DNA of 64,000 nucleotides from Mesorhizobium muleiense. GTDB taxonomy: Bacteria; Pseudomonadota; Alphaproteobacteria; Rhizobiales; Rhizobiaceae. The DNA lies in the NCBI RefSeq assembly GCF_900099905.1, contig NZ_FNEE01000002.1, positions 558,001 to 622,000 on the forward strand, in the 5' to 3' direction. The position numbers and the translations under genes are program-made. Under the pieces are notes generated by a model. That model was not told where the DNA came from. It searched no databases and saw only the letters and a program-made list of their open reading frames with translations. Position 1 is the stretch's first letter; each line of letters begins with the position of its first letter. Positions 9,557 through 18,219 of this stretch are shown here, in pieces.

Positions 9557-10567
9557 TCACAGTTTCAGCTCGTGCTTCAACTCGTCGAGGAAGCGCCAGT
9601 CCGTTCCCTGGGCGATAATCTGTTGCGGGCTCGACTTGATCATGCCCGTCTCCTGCATTCGCAGCGCATAGAAGCGGACCGAATCCTGGGAATCGTAACC
9701 TCGCCACCTGTCGTGCTGGGCCTCTTTCAGCGTTATCAGAGCGAGGTCATAGCTGGGCAGAAAGCCTCGATCGACGAGTTCGCGCGCAGCCGATGACGGA
9801 TCCGACGCGCAGAAATCGATGGACTTCAGGATGGCGCGCAATATGCGCTTGGTCGCAGCAGGGTACTTGTCCACGTAATCAGTCCTGCCGGCGACCATGC
9901 AGCAGTAATATTGTGACCAGGGCCGGTCGACGGCGTTGCTGATGATCGTGTGGCCGATCTTCTTCGCGCGCAGGCCGGGCAACTCGGTGATGCCGGCGAG
10001 GAAGGCGTCGACCTTGCCTTCGATGAAATCCTGCATCGGAGAGATGCCCAACACCCATTCGATCTCGTGAAGGGGATCAAGCCCAACATAGTTGACCATC
10101 AAGCTGAGAAAGACATGCGGGTGGTCGTTGAACGCCCAAATCCCGACCCGTTTGCCCTTCAGGTCGGCAATGCCGTTGACGCTGTCATTGCCCCGCAGTT
10201 CCCAGCAGCCTGTGTGCACGCCGGTCAGGATTTTGATACTTGCCCCTGATTCGATGCTCCGGATGTGCATCGACGGCATGTTGAAATCGAAATCCGTGAC
10301 GCCGGCGGTAAGCCACTCGGTGTTGTCGACGTTGGTGTCGCCTTGCACGTAGCGGATATCGGTCAATCCGTCGGCGCGCATCAACTCGCCCGCGAGATAG
10401 AGCGACGCCCAGCAATAGGAGCCATCGATCCACCGCCCCAGACGGACGGAAGTCGTTTCCGGCGGTGGCTCCCCCGCAGCTTTGGATGGACGAATGTTGA
10501 AGAGTTGCGCTCCGCCGGCCGCCGTCAAGCCGGCCAGGAACGTGCGGCGATTTTGAATGATCTGCAT
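9557..10567 (-). CDS. Tat-exported NMT1/THI5-like substrate-binding protein, paralog C
   Basis: A 336-residue binding protein, first gene of the signalling operon. The N-terminus MQIIQNRRTFLAGLTAAGG is a twin-arginine signal, preceded by GGGAG seven bases before the ATG. It shares GVHTGCWELRG, RPWSQYYCCMVAG and IIAQGTDWRFLDELK with paralogs A and B but is the most divergent, including the segment around the first lobe (WIDGSYCWASLYLAGE). The vicinal cysteines and the His-x-Gly-Cys motif are kept in all three. The substrate is unknown. Confidence 0.85.
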   Translation of the reverse strand: MQIIQNRRTFLAGLTAAGGAQLFNIRPSKAAGEPPPETTSVRLGRWIDGSYCWASLYLAGELMRADGLTDIRYVQGDTNVDNTEWLTAGVTDFDFNMPSMHIRSIESGASIKILTGVHTGCWELRGNDSVNGIADLKGKRVGIWAFNDHPHVFLSLMVNYVGLDPLHEIEWVLGISPMQDFIEGKVDAFLAGITELPGLRAKKIGHTIISNAVDRPWSQYYCCMVAGRTDYVDKYPAATKRILRAILKSIDFCASDPSSAARELVDRGFLPSYDLALITLKEAQHDRWRGYDSQDSVRFYALRMQETGMIKSSPQQIIAQGTDWRFLDELKHELKL

Positions 10568-11059
10568 GGGATCGCTCCCTCTCCCGAACTGCAAACGACA
10601 ATTCCGGTCGGAACCGAGCAAAAAGAGGTTCCGGCAGAGGCAGATAGTCTCGTGGGCGCGCCGAACAGCTGCAGGTTGGAGCGCGCCCAGTCTGATGCGG
10701 GAGTCTTGCGCTCTCAGTCGCCGGCCCCGTGAGGTCCCAGCCAGCGATACGCAACTATACTCCCGATTGGCGCGCGTAGCGAGGGTAAAGCTCACTCAGC
10801 CTCAAACGACTATCCTTTACGCTGCCGCTGCTCCGCCAGACTAGCCCATCTGTCAGCCTACCGGTCGCGACCTCGCGCTGGCACAGTCTCTTCTTGCGAA
10901 AGAGACCTTCGACAATAGGGCGTTGAACGTCCGCCCTGATAGTCGATTCAGACCTTGGGCGGACGGTTCGGGAATGACCGCCTTGGGTCACGACGTTCCC
11001 TTGACCTCCCATCAGGGATGGTCCGCAAAGGGTTTGCCCTCCACCGGAGTGTCTCACCG
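10568..11059. other. Intergenic region upstream of the signalling operon
   Basis: A 492-base stretch between the operon start (10567, leftward) and the 3' end of the leftward deacetylase gene. It must hold the operon promoter. A leftward open frame (10755-11057) lacks a ribosome site and has no recognisable domain, so I do not call it a gene. I see no clear terminator or operator palindrome. Confidence 0.5.
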
Positions 11060-12115
11060 CTAGATGGTGACGAGCATCTTTCCGGCGTTGGCCAGCGGCG
11101 TCGTCACGCCCGACAGCATCGTGCGGATATGGGCAACGCTCTGATAGCGACCGTTGACCGAAATACGCGGCAGCGCGTGCAGGAAACCGGCATGTTCGGC
11201 GCGCAGCACGCCGTGGCGTGTCGTCACCGCCGAGACATAGCCGGCGTCGCGGGCAAAGCCGACTTCGCGGTCACCAACGGCGCTGGCATAGCCATAGGGA
11301 TAGGCGAAATGGCGCGGCGCCTTGCCAAGCTCGGCCTGCAATATGCCCCTGACGTCGTCGACCTCGTGCCGAGCATCGGCTTCGGAAAGCCGCTTCAGAT
11401 TGCGATGATTGACGGTGTGCGCGCCGATCGTCACCAGCGGATGCCCTGCCATGGCGCGGATCTCGTCCCAGTTCATCAACAGGTTCTGGCGCGCGCCCAA
11501 CTCGATACCGTTCGTCCGCGCCAATTCGCGCAGCACCGCGCGCTGGTCCTCCTCGCGGACCTCCAGCGTCAGATAATCGTGCAGGCGCGCAAAGGCCTGG
11601 ATTTTCTTGCCCGGGGTCGAGCAGTCGATCGTCACCGGACCGTTCGCTGTCGTCAAAACCAGCCGGTTGCGCGCGCTGACGATGTCCTCGACCACCTCCC
11701 ACCATAGATCGGCGGCGCCGTTTATCAGCCCCGGCGCGACATAGATGGTGATCGGCGCGCCGTGCTTTTCCAGCACCGGCAGCGCCTCGGTCATGTTGTC
11801 GCGATAGGCGTCGTCGGCGGTGATCGCCGCGAACTGGCCACCCTTGCCGCCGGCCTTGATGCGCTCGATCGCCTCGTCCAGGGTGACGAATGCATAGCCG
11901 TGCGCCTTCATGTCGGCGATGACAGCGTCGAGGAACTCAGGCGCGATGTTGAGATGCCGGTTGACGCTATCAGGCTTTTCCGGCGTGGCGGTGACCCGGT
12001 GCAGCATCAGGATGGCGCCGATGCCGCCGACGAACGGCTTGGCCATCGGGGCAAGACCGGTATAACGCACGACGTTGAGCGCCAGTTTCCGGATTGCCTC
12101 GCCCCCGTCGATCAT
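11060..12115 (-). CDS. Polysaccharide deacetylase (NodB-like, CE4) family protein
   Basis: A 351-residue protein with a NodB-type domain. ITADDAYRDN stands for the metal/catalytic TFDDG motif, GAHTVNHRNL is the His-x3-His metal motif and HFAYPYG is a later conserved strand. Such enzymes de-N-acetylate or remodel surface polysaccharides. No signal peptide is obvious, so a cytoplasmic or membrane-associated role is possible. The gene lies at the left edge of the exopolysaccharide locus, divergent from the GNAT gene. The first motif differs from canonical TFDDG but keeps the two acidic residues. Confidence 0.8.
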   Translation of the reverse strand: MIDGGEAIRKLALNVVRYTGLAPMAKPFVGGIGAILMLHRVTATPEKPDSVNRHLNIAPEFLDAVIADMKAHGYAFVTLDEAIERIKAGGKGGQFAAITADDAYRDNMTEALPVLEKHGAPITIYVAPGLINGAADLWWEVVEDIVSARNRLVLTTANGPVTIDCSTPGKKIQAFARLHDYLTLEVREEDQRAVLRELARTNGIELGARQNLLMNWDEIRAMAGHPLVTIGAHTVNHRNLKRLSEADARHEVDDVRGILQAELGKAPRHFAYPYGYASAVGDREVGFARDAGYVSAVTTRHGVLRAEHAGFLHALPRISVNGRYQSVAHIRTMLSGVTTPLANAGKMLVTI

Positions 12116-12206
12116 TCATTCACCTTTTGCGCCTAGGCTCATCCAAGCACGGAATGCGCCTATGCGCGCCCCCAATCGCGGTGAATACGCCCTAAAGGAT
12201 TGAGGT

Positions 12207-13430
12207 ATGGTTGACGCCACCGCGTCATTTGACGGCAATCGGCTCGAGGCCATGCAGGCGGCGCCGCGCGCGGTACCTGCGGATCATGGCGGCCTGTCGG
12301 TGTCGGTCGCCGACGGTGCGGCACTTGCGGCCTATGCCGAGTTCTGCGGTTCGGCGTTGTTCGCGCCGGCGCAGAGCCCGGCCTGGATCCTGAACTGGGC
12401 CAGACATGCCGAAGCGGACACCGTCTTGGCGACGCTGAGTGCTGACGGCCGGCCGGTTTTTTGGTTGGCGCTGGAAGTCACCAGCCGCGGTCCGTTACGC
12501 GTCGCCCGTTTCATGGGCGGCCGTCATGCCAACGGCAATTTCGCCGCCGCCGACCCGTTCTGGCTGACCAGGGCGGATGGCGCGGCGATCCGCTCGATGC
12601 TGGCGGCGATCGCCAGGGCGCGGCCGGACATCGACCTTGTCTCGCTGGAACGGCTGCTGCCCGATCTCGACCGCGTTGCCAATCCGCTTCTGTCCCTCCC
12701 GCATTTTCCCAGCCCCAACCTGTCGCTGGCCGTCGACCTGGCGGGAGGTTTTGATGCCCTGCTCTCCCGCGCCAGCGGCAAGCGCAGGCGCAAGAGGCAC
12801 CGCTCGCAGGCGCGCAAGTTTGGGGCCGTCGGCAGCCACCGCCGCATCGAGGCCCGGACGGCGGACGAGGTGAACAGGCTGCTCGATGCGTTTTTCGAGA
12901 TGAAGGAGTTCCGCTTCCGCAAGATGGGCATCGCCAACGTCTTCGGCGAGCCACAGGTTCGTGCTTTCTTCCGCGCCTTGTTCGTCGAAGCGCTCTGCGA
13001 CGACACGCCGTCCTTCGTGCTGCATGGTCTCGAAGTCGCCGGCAAGCTTCGCGCTGTCACCGGATCGAGCCGCTCGGGAAAACGCCTGATCTGCGAATTC
13101 GGAGCGATCGCCGACGACGACCTTGCCCATGCCAGCCCCGGCGACTTCCTGTTCTTCGACAATATCGAGGAAGCCTGCGAGAAGGGGTTCGATGTCTATG
13201 ATTTCTCGGTCGGCGACGAACCCTACAAGCGGCTGTGGTGCGATATCGAAACCCGGCATTTCGAGGTCCTGGTTCCGCTGACGGCAAAAGGCCGCGCGCT
13301 GGTGTTTGTCCTGCGGCAGGGCGCGCGCCTGAAAGCCTTCGTCAAGAACAGCCCGACGATCTGGAAGCTGACCAAGATGCTGCGCCGCAAGGCGGCCGGG
13401 CAGGCAGCACCAGCAGAGGACGACAGCTGA
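12207..13430 (+). CDS. GNAT (BcsL/CelD-type, acetyltransferase 6) family protein
   Basis: A 407-residue protein of the CelD/BcsL-like GNAT family, often found in cellulose and exopolysaccharide loci. It has a conserved basic region (SGKRRRKRHRSQARKF, about residues 190-206) and a C-terminal acyl-CoA fold region containing FDVYDFSVGDEPYKRLW (about 330-347), a signature of this family. It probably acetylates a polysaccharide precursor or lipid-linked sugar; the substrate is unknown. AAAGGATTGAGGT precedes the ATG at 12207. Confidence 0.75.
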   Translation: MVDATASFDGNRLEAMQAAPRAVPADHGGLSVSVADGAALAAYAEFCGSALFAPAQSPAWILNWARHAEADTVLATLSADGRPVFWLALEVTSRGPLRVARFMGGRHANGNFAAADPFWLTRADGAAIRSMLAAIARARPDIDLVSLERLLPDLDRVANPLLSLPHFPSPNLSLAVDLAGGFDALLSRASGKRRRKRHRSQARKFGAVGSHRRIEARTADEVNRLLDAFFEMKEFRFRKMGIANVFGEPQVRAFFRALFVEALCDDTPSFVLHGLEVAGKLRAVTGSSRSGKRLICEFGAIADDDLAHASPGDFLFFDNIEEACEKGFDVYDFSVGDEPYKRLWCDIETRHFEVLVPLTAKGRALVFVLRQGARLKAFVKNSPTIWKLTKMLRRKAAGQAAPAEDDS

Positions 13431-13472
13431 ACGCTGCCGAGATTCCGGGAAGTAAGTGATTTAGCTCCCCTA

Positions 13473-13844
13473 TTACCGCCACGGCTGCAAACTCTGGTCG
13501 CCGACATAAGCGATGATGGTATCGCAGACGGCGTTCAAATCGCGCGGCACGTCGTCGTTCCAGAAGCGCAGCGCACGAAAGCCCCTCGCCTTCAATTCGG
13601 CGTCTCGCTCCCGATCATAGTTTGAATCCGCATGCTGGCTGCCGTCGATCTCGACGATCAGCCTGGCCTCGGCGCAAACGAAATCGGCGATGAATCTGCC
13701 GATAGGAACCTGACGCCGGAATTTGATGCGGTCGAGCCTGCGTCCGCGCAGCTCGTGCCACAGGCGGTCTTCCGCCTCCGTTGACTCGCGGCGCATCGAG
13801 CGGGCGAAACGACGTTTGGTCGGAGCGACGGGCTGATGCGGCAT
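13473..13844 (-). CDS. DUF559 endonuclease-like protein
   Basis: A 123-residue Vsr-like/DUF559 protein. Family motifs are visible: RRESTEAEDRLWHELR, then KFRRQVPIGRFIADFVC and the acidic core LIVEIDGSQH with the putative metal-binding Asp/Glu, followed by RFWNDDV. Members resemble the very-short-patch repair nuclease fold, but their biological role is mostly unknown. It sits between the convergent GNAT and ExoP-like genes and is probably not functionally linked to polysaccharide synthesis. Confidence 0.8.
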   Translation of the reverse strand: MPHQPVAPTKRRFARSMRRESTEAEDRLWHELRGRRLDRIKFRRQVPIGRFIADFVCAEARLIVEIDGSQHADSNYDRERDAELKARGFRALRFWNDDVPRDLNAVCDTIIAYVGDQSLQPWR

Positions 13845-13901
13845 CGGGCGAGATTACTGCAAACTCTGGTCGATAACGTTCAAGAGAATTATCGAACTGT
13901 C

Positions 13902-16136
13902 TCAGGCGGCGGAGCGCCGTCCGGGTAGCGGCGTCCCTGGCGTCTGATGGCCGACCGGCGTCACCAGCGTCAGGTCGGGATAGCCGCTCTCGATCAGTTC
14001 GACCGCGGCCTGCGCCACCTCGTCGTTCGGCTCCAGCAGCGACAGGAAGACTTCTGTGCCCTCGCCGACAAGGCGGCTGATGCCTTGCGCGTCGGTGGGT
14101 CCGCATTCGACCACGACCAGATCGTAGGCGGTGGTCAGCGACTGCATGATGATCGGCAGTCGGTCGGCGGCGCGCATGGCGCGAACCGGATCGGCGTTGC
14201 CGACGGGAATGACGTGGCAGTCCGAATAGAGATCGGCATGGATCACGTCGCTGAACTGCGCTTCGGAGGCGAGCAGATCGGTGATGCCCGGGAAAAGCCT
14301 GCTGTCCAGCGTCGGCCGCGAAGCGGCGCCCGAAGCGGTGAGATCGAGCAGGAGCACGCGCAGGCCGGTGTCGGAAACCTCACGCGCCACCAGCACCGCC
14401 GAGGCGGCCGCCTCGTCGCCTTCCGGCGACACGAATATGGCGCGTGCCGCACCGCTTGTGATCAGTTTCTCCACCGCCTTGTCGATTTCGACCTCGCCAA
14501 GGCTGCGGCGCGCCGGCCCGACGTCGTCACCAGTTGCCGGGCCAGTTGCTGGCGCCGCGGCAGCCGCTTGCGGCTCTGCCTGGACTTCCGCCATCCGATC
14601 CCCAAGGTCTTCGATATCGGCCGATTCCTGATTGGGTGGCTCGTGATCGGGCGGTTCGTGATCGGACGGTTCGTGATTGGGCGGTTCGCGGGCAACCGGC
14701 ATCGCGACCTGTTCGATCCGCTCGAAGCGGGCGCCGGCGGCCGGCCGCATGGCGCGACCCGAAAACAGCTCTTGCAGAAGCGTCACGATCGCCATGACCA
14801 GCAGCGAGCCGACGAACGCCGCACCGATGATCGGCAGGATTTTTGGATAATAGGGTTGGGACGGCGCCACCGCGCGGGAAAAGACACGGGCGTCGACCGG
14901 CGGATAGTTGCTGTCCTTGCGCGAGGACGCCTCACGATAACGGGTCAGATAGGATTCGAGCAGCTGGCGCTGGGCGGTCGCTTCGCGCTGCAGCGCGTCC
15001 AGTTCGACCTGCTGGTCGCCGGCGCGCGCCGATGCGGCCTTTAGCGTGTTGACGTCGGCGACAAGCTGGTTTTCGCGGGCCTGGGCGGTCTGCGCCTGCG
15101 TCATCAGCCCTGTCATGATTTTTTCCGCCTCGTTGCGGATCTGGCGGTCGAGATCGGCAAGCTGCGACCTCAGCGCCCGGATTCGCGGATGATTGTCGAG
15201 CAAGGAGGTGGAAAGGTCGGCGATGTTGGTCTTGAGCTCGACCTGCCGCTCGCGCAGCCGCTGGATCAGTCCAGACGACAGCACCTCCGGTACCGCATCC
15301 AGCGAGCCGCCATTCTGCAGCGCCCTGCGCACGCTGTCGGCAGTCGCTGCCGCCGAGGCGCGATTGGCCCGCACCCGCGACAATTCGCTGGACAGTTCGG
15401 AAAGCTGTTGCGTGGCGAGCACCGAATTGTTGCCGCCCATCAAAAGATCGGACTGGGCGCGGTAGCTTGCCACCTTGGCCTCGGCATCCTTCACCCGCTT
15501 CGACAGGTCGGCGATCTCCGGCGCAAGCCAGTCGGTTGCGGCGGAATTCGATTCGATATTGGCATTGCCCTGGACGGAGATGTAGGCGTCGGCGATGGCG
15601 TTCGGGATTGCGGCGGCGAGCCGGGGATCTTCCGAGGAGAATTCGATGACGATAACGCGAGATTTTTCAACGCGATAGACGTTGAGCTTCTCACGCATCT
15701 TCGTCAGCACGCGTTCTTCCGGCGGAATCTCGTTGGGGTCGCTCTTCAGGCCGGCGACGACAAGCAGACGGCTCAACGCCGGCATATCCGCCGTCTCGTC
15801 GAACTCGGGCAGCCGCGACAAATCAAGCTTCTGCGCCACCTGCTTGAGGATGTCGGTCGAGGAAATGACCTCGACCTGGCTAGTCACGCCTTCCTCGTCG
15901 AGTATAGGCTTGTCGTTGTCATTGGTGCCGTCGGGGCGCGTGTAGACCGATTCGCGCGTTTCGATCAAAAGCCGGGTTTCGGCCCGGTAATGCGGCGTGG
16001 CGAGCCAGGTGAGCGCGAACGCCAGGCTGGTTACAACCAGCGCGACGACAAGAATGCGCAGCCAATTCCTCGCAAGGCTGGCAAAGAGCTGCCTGAGATC
16101 GACGTCGACATCTGCGGCCGCGGATTGAACGGACAT
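13902..16136 (-). CDS. ExoP/GumC-like polysaccharide co-polymerase with degenerate tyrosine-kinase domain
   Basis: A 744-residue Wzz/Wzc-type protein. Its N-terminal membrane helix (about 30-50), a long periplasmic coiled-coil region (about 180-410) and a second helix (about 435-460) fit a chain-length regulator. The cytoplasmic C-terminus looks like the CpsD/BY-kinase fold, but the Walker A position reads SPEGDEAAAS instead of a GxxGxGKS/T motif, and the tail has no tyrosine cluster. It may therefore be a pseudokinase. Between helix 2 and this domain lies a proline/histidine-rich repeat (EPPNH-type). It is divergent from the Wza-like export gene. Confidence 0.85.
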   Translation of the reverse strand: MSVQSAAADVDVDLRQLFASLARNWLRILVVALVVTSLAFALTWLATPHYRAETRLLIETRESVYTRPDGTNDNDKPILDEEGVTSQVEVISSTDILKQVAQKLDLSRLPEFDETADMPALSRLLVVAGLKSDPNEIPPEERVLTKMREKLNVYRVEKSRVIVIEFSSEDPRLAAAIPNAIADAYISVQGNANIESNSAATDWLAPEIADLSKRVKDAEAKVASYRAQSDLLMGGNNSVLATQQLSELSSELSRVRANRASAAATADSVRRALQNGGSLDAVPEVLSSGLIQRLRERQVELKTNIADLSTSLLDNHPRIRALRSQLADLDRQIRNEAEKIMTGLMTQAQTAQARENQLVADVNTLKAASARAGDQQVELDALQREATAQRQLLESYLTRYREASSRKDSNYPPVDARVFSRAVAPSQPYYPKILPIIGAAFVGSLLVMAIVTLLQELFSGRAMRPAAGARFERIEQVAMPVAREPPNHEPSDHEPPDHEPPNQESADIEDLGDRMAEVQAEPQAAAAAPATGPATGDDVGPARRSLGEVEIDKAVEKLITSGAARAIFVSPEGDEAAASAVLVAREVSDTGLRVLLLDLTASGAASRPTLDSRLFPGITDLLASEAQFSDVIHADLYSDCHVIPVGNADPVRAMRAADRLPIIMQSLTTAYDLVVVECGPTDAQGISRLVGEGTEVFLSLLEPNDEVAQAAVELIESGYPDLTLVTPVGHQTPGTPLPGRRSAA
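14631..14690 (-). repeat. Four 15-base tandem repeats inside the ExoP-like gene
   Basis: Units at 14631, 14646, 14661 and 14676 encode EPPNQ, EPPDH, EPSDH and EPPNH (read on the minus strand in reverse order). They lie in the flexible linker before the kinase-like domain, so copy number changes would keep the frame. Confidence 0.8.
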
Positions 16137-16395
16137 GCATCCTGCTCCGGTATTTTAGTCAGTATACACCGTAAACAAATATGGTAACTCAGCCGTTAAT
16201 ATTACGGTAAGCAACCTGTCAGGTTTTACGCGCACGCGGCAGCTAAAAGCACCGGAACCGGCCGCCTGTTGTCGGTTGCCGTCGCTTCGGCCGCCCGCCT
16301 TTACCGGCCATTAACCCTAACCGGATGATAACGGGCCTCGATCTCCAGCGTTTGCCGCGGTGTAGCGGCGGCCAGTCGAAGGTACATGTCCGGTC
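16137..16395. promoter_or_regulatory. Divergent promoter region of the exopolysaccharide genes
   Basis: A 259-base AT-richer region between the ExoP-like (leftward) and Wza-like (rightward) starts. It contains an inverted pair, ACCGTAA at 16168-16174 and TTACGGT at 16202-16208, with centres 34 bases apart (about three helical turns), suitable for a dimeric regulator. The promoter assignment is by position only. Confidence 0.45.
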
Positions 16396-16959
16396 ATGAA
16401 AAGCACTGCTCCCCTGTTCCGTGCGCTGCTCGCCGTGTCATTGCTTGCCGGTTGCTCCAGCTACCGGCCGGCGCCGGCGGCCTTTCATAAAATGCTCGAT
16501 CAGCCCTATCGCCTCGGCGCCGGCGACCGGGTCCGCGTCACCGTATTCGAGCAGGAAGGATTGACCAACGTCTACAGTGTCGACCAATCCGGCTATCTGT
16601 CCATCCCGCTGGTCGGCGCCGTGCCGGCGCGCGGCCACACCGCACAGCAACTCGAAGGCGAGATCGCCGACAAACTACGCCAGGGTTATCTCCGTGATCC
16701 GGACGTTTCGGTCGAGATCGACCGCTACCGGCCGATCTTCATCATGGGCGAAGTCGGTGCTGCGGGCCAGTACTCCTACGTTCCCGGCCTGACCGTGCAA
16801 AAGGCGATTGCCATCGCCGGCGGTTTCAGCCCGCGCGCCAACCAGGGAAGCGTCGACATCACCCGCGACATCAACGGCAAGGTCATGACCGGCCGCGTTG
16901 CCACCTCCGACCCGCTTCTGCCCGGCGACACGGTCTATGTTCGCGAACGCCTGTTCTAG
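16396..16959 (+). CDS. Wza/GumB/ExoF-like polysaccharide export lipoprotein
   Basis: A 187-residue outer-membrane polysaccharide export protein. It has a lipoprotein signal with lipobox LLAGCSS (Cys near 20), a poly-export domain containing LGAGDRVRVTVFEQEGL and a SLBB-like region (FIMGEVGAAGQYSYVPG). It is short compared with E. coli Wza but typical of rhizobial GumB-type exporters. It should form the outer-membrane channel working with the ExoP-like co-polymerase. The glycosyltransferase gene begins six bases after its stop. Confidence 0.9.
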   Translation: MKSTAPLFRALLAVSLLAGCSSYRPAPAAFHKMLDQPYRLGAGDRVRVTVFEQEGLTNVYSVDQSGYLSIPLVGAVPARGHTAQQLEGEIADKLRQGYLRDPDVSVEIDRYRPIFIMGEVGAAGQYSYVPGLTVQKAIAIAGGFSPRANQGSVDITRDINGKVMTGRVATSDPLLPGDTVYVRERLF

Positions 16960-16964
16960 ACCAC

Positions 16965-18095
16965 GTGGCGGACACACTCAGGATCGTCCACTGCTTTCGC
17001 TCACCTGTCGGAGGGATTTTTCGTCACGTGCGCGACCTGACCGAGGCGCAGGTCGCCGCCGGGCATGCCGTCGGCATCGTCTGCGATTCGACGACGGGCG
17101 GCGACTTCGAGGAACATCTGTTCGAACAGATGAAGGGCATAATGGCGCTCGGCATCCATCGCACGCCGATGCAGCGGCATGTCGGACCGGGCGACCTCGC
17201 CTCGGCCTGGCGCACATTTGAGATCATCAAGGAATTGCGGCCGGACGTGCTCCACGGGCACGGCGCCAAGGGTGGCGCCTATGCCCGCCTGTTCGGCTCA
17301 TTGTTGCGGGCATCAAGGTCTCGCGTAGCCCGCCTTTATTCGCCGCACGGCGGCTCTCTTCACTATGACGAGACCACCGCCACGGGGAAGCTGTTCTTCG
17401 CGCTCGAGCGGTTCATGGCGCGCTTCACCGACTATCTTCTGTTTGTCTCCGACTATGAAAGGCAGACCTATCGCAGGAAGGTCGGCGAACCACCGATCCC
17501 GAACAACCTTGTCTACAATGGACTGAGCGCCGCCGAGTTCGAGCCGGTGCGAACCGAGCCGAATGCGGCCGATGCCCTCTATATCGGCATGATGCGCGAC
17601 CTCAAGGGACCGGACATCTTCATCGATGCGCTGGTTCTTGCCGGAGCGCGGCTTGGCCGCCCGGTGAATGCGGTGATGGTCGGCGACGGCGACGACCTGC
17701 CGCGCTACCATGCGCAAGTGAAGCGGCTCGGGCTCGAAGGCCATATGCGCTTCCTGCCGCCGATGCCGGCGCGCAAGGCCTTCGAGTTGGCCGAACTGGT
17801 TGTCGTGCCCTCGCGCGCGGAAGCCATGCCCTACATCGTACTGGAGACGCTCGCCGCCGGCAAATCGATGATCGCCACCGGCGTCGGCGGCATCCCGGAA
17901 ATTCTTGGCGCCGGCTCCCCTGCCCTGATCCGGCCCGATCCGCGCGAGCTCGCCGACAAGATGAGCGCGGCGCTGGCCGACCCCGATGCCTATGGCAGGC
18001 TGATGCCCGATACCGCCGACCTCAAGGCGCGATTCGGCGCCGACGTGATGGCCGCCGCGATCGAGACGGCCTATTTCGCGGCGCTCAAGCGCTAA
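16965..18095 (+). CDS. Glycosyltransferase family 4 protein
   Basis: A 376-residue GT-B glycosyltransferase. The N-terminal lobe has HCFRSPVGGIFRHVRDL, a glycine-rich nucleotide-sugar pocket. The C-terminal lobe has VPSRAEAMPYIVLETLAAGK, the E-x7-E signature of retaining GT4 enzymes. It likely adds a sugar to the lipid-linked repeat unit started by the downstream sugar transferase. The start is GTG at 16965, five bases after the export gene stop, indicating a transcriptional unit. The sugar specificity cannot be read from the sequence. Confidence 0.88.
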   Translation: MADTLRIVHCFRSPVGGIFRHVRDLTEAQVAAGHAVGIVCDSTTGGDFEEHLFEQMKGIMALGIHRTPMQRHVGPGDLASAWRTFEIIKELRPDVLHGHGAKGGAYARLFGSLLRASRSRVARLYSPHGGSLHYDETTATGKLFFALERFMARFTDYLLFVSDYERQTYRRKVGEPPIPNNLVYNGLSAAEFEPVRTEPNAADALYIGMMRDLKGPDIFIDALVLAGARLGRPVNAVMVGDGDDLPRYHAQVKRLGLEGHMRFLPPMPARKAFELAELVVVPSRAEAMPYIVLETLAAGKSMIATGVGGIPEILGAGSPALIRPDPRELADKMSAALADPDAYGRLMPDTADLKARFGADVMAAAIETAYFAALKR

Positions 18096-18219
18096 CCCGA
18101 AATGGGCGCTAACCCCAAAACGGCGCTGACTTCAAAGCTTCTCCAACACCTATTTGTTGTTTCAAGGGTTTCTTAGCTCTATTTCGCTATTCACTTGCGT
18201 GAAGCTTTGCGGATGCATC

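Noticed and set aside
10755..11057. 100-residue leftward frame upstream of the signalling operon
   Set aside because: No ribosome site, Arg-rich composition, no recognisable domain; treated as leader/intergenic DNA.
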